From Nitrosomonadales bacterium (GTDB lineage Bacteria > Pseudomonadota > Gammaproteobacteria > Burkholderiales > SG8-41), in contig VFLF01000443.1 of NCBI GenBank assembly GCA_009885185.1, forward strand, positions 1 through 5,053: DNA of 5,053 nt, given 5' to 3'. The notes under the pieces are model-generated. The model ran no database searches. It was not told the origin of the DNA and saw only the letters and a list, made by a program, of their open reading frames with translations. Position 1 is the stretch's first letter, and each line of letters opens with the position of its first letter. The position numbers were made by a program, and so were the translations under genes. Positions 4,977 to 5,053 of the stretch are shown piece after piece.

Positions 4977-5053
4977 ATGAAAAAATTAATCTCTGCACTG
5001 TTTGTTTCGATCTCCATGACCTCGACAGCGTACGCTGCTGATATTGTCGATAC
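4977..5053 (+). CDS. Secreted protein, probably fasciclin (FAS1) domain (3'-partial)
   Basis: Only 25 complete codons plus two bases are in the window. The peptide begins MKKLISALFVSISMTSTAYA: two lysines, a hydrophobic core and an AYA signal-peptidase I site, so cleavage is expected after residue 20 and the protein is exported. The mature part starts ADIVDT, which resembles the first strand of bacterial FAS1 (fasciclin) domain proteins, where 'DIVDTA' is common at this position. That family assignment rests on six residues and is tentative; the signal peptide is not. FAS1 proteins are small secreted or surface adhesion modules. An AGGA ribosome binding site lies 6 bases upstream. The gene is divergent from the MerR regulator and preceded by an array of GGTTCA half-sites, so it is a likely regulatory target of that protein. 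Confidence 0.75.
   Translation, partial: MKKLISALFVSISMTSTAYAADIVD

Noticed and set aside
1..5053. CRISPR array, tRNA, rRNA or insertion sequence
   Set aside because: Reading both strands shows no regularly spaced long repeats, no cloverleaf-like segment, and no transposase or terminal inverted repeats.

Overview
The window reads as chromosomal DNA of a GC-rich proteobacterium, most likely a betaproteobacterium. This rests on family resemblance of the proteins and on G/C-rich third codon positions, not on a database search. There are six protein genes, no RNA genes and no mobile element. Two genes run off the ends: a + strand zinc-ribbon protein at the left and the first codons of a + strand secreted protein at the right.

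Left part (1-2549). A protein with two zinc ribbons and a C-terminal membrane anchor converges on a minus-strand gene for a rubredoxin-NAD(+) reductase-like flavoprotein. A REP-like hairpin (1207-1234) lies in the 136-base gap between them. No rubredoxin gene is visible.

Right part (2550-5053). A minus-strand run, transcribed right to left, encodes a MerR-type regulator (3771-4742), GTP cyclohydrolase I FolE (2986-3705) and a short stand-alone BLUF blue-light photoreceptor (2550-2978). The BLUF ribosome binding site overlaps the folE stop codon, so those two are certainly linked. Divergent from the regulator, an AT-rich 234-base region leads to a gene with a clear signal peptide. The start of its mature sequence (ADIVDT) looks like the beginning of a fasciclin (FAS1) domain.

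The most interesting part is this cluster. The regulator resembles the LitR/CarH class, with an N-terminal MerR helix-turn-helix and a B12-binding-like middle domain. It lacks a recognisable cobalamin-ligand histidine motif and has an extra C-terminal Cys/His-rich domain. The BLUF protein keeps the five key photochemistry residues. By analogy with the E. coli BluR/BluF pair, I infer that the BLUF protein provides the light input to this regulator. The divergent region holds five exact TGAACC/GGTTCA sites. Two form a direct repeat just downstream of the regulator's likely -10 box. The three nearer the secreted-protein gene, plus one near-match, are spaced about 32 bp apart. An 11-bp copy of one site occurs upstream of the rubredoxin-reductase gene. 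Together this suggests a light-controlled regulon covering pterin/folate synthesis (possibly for a photolyase antenna), a surface adhesion protein and perhaps a redox flavoprotein. The regulatory logic is inference.
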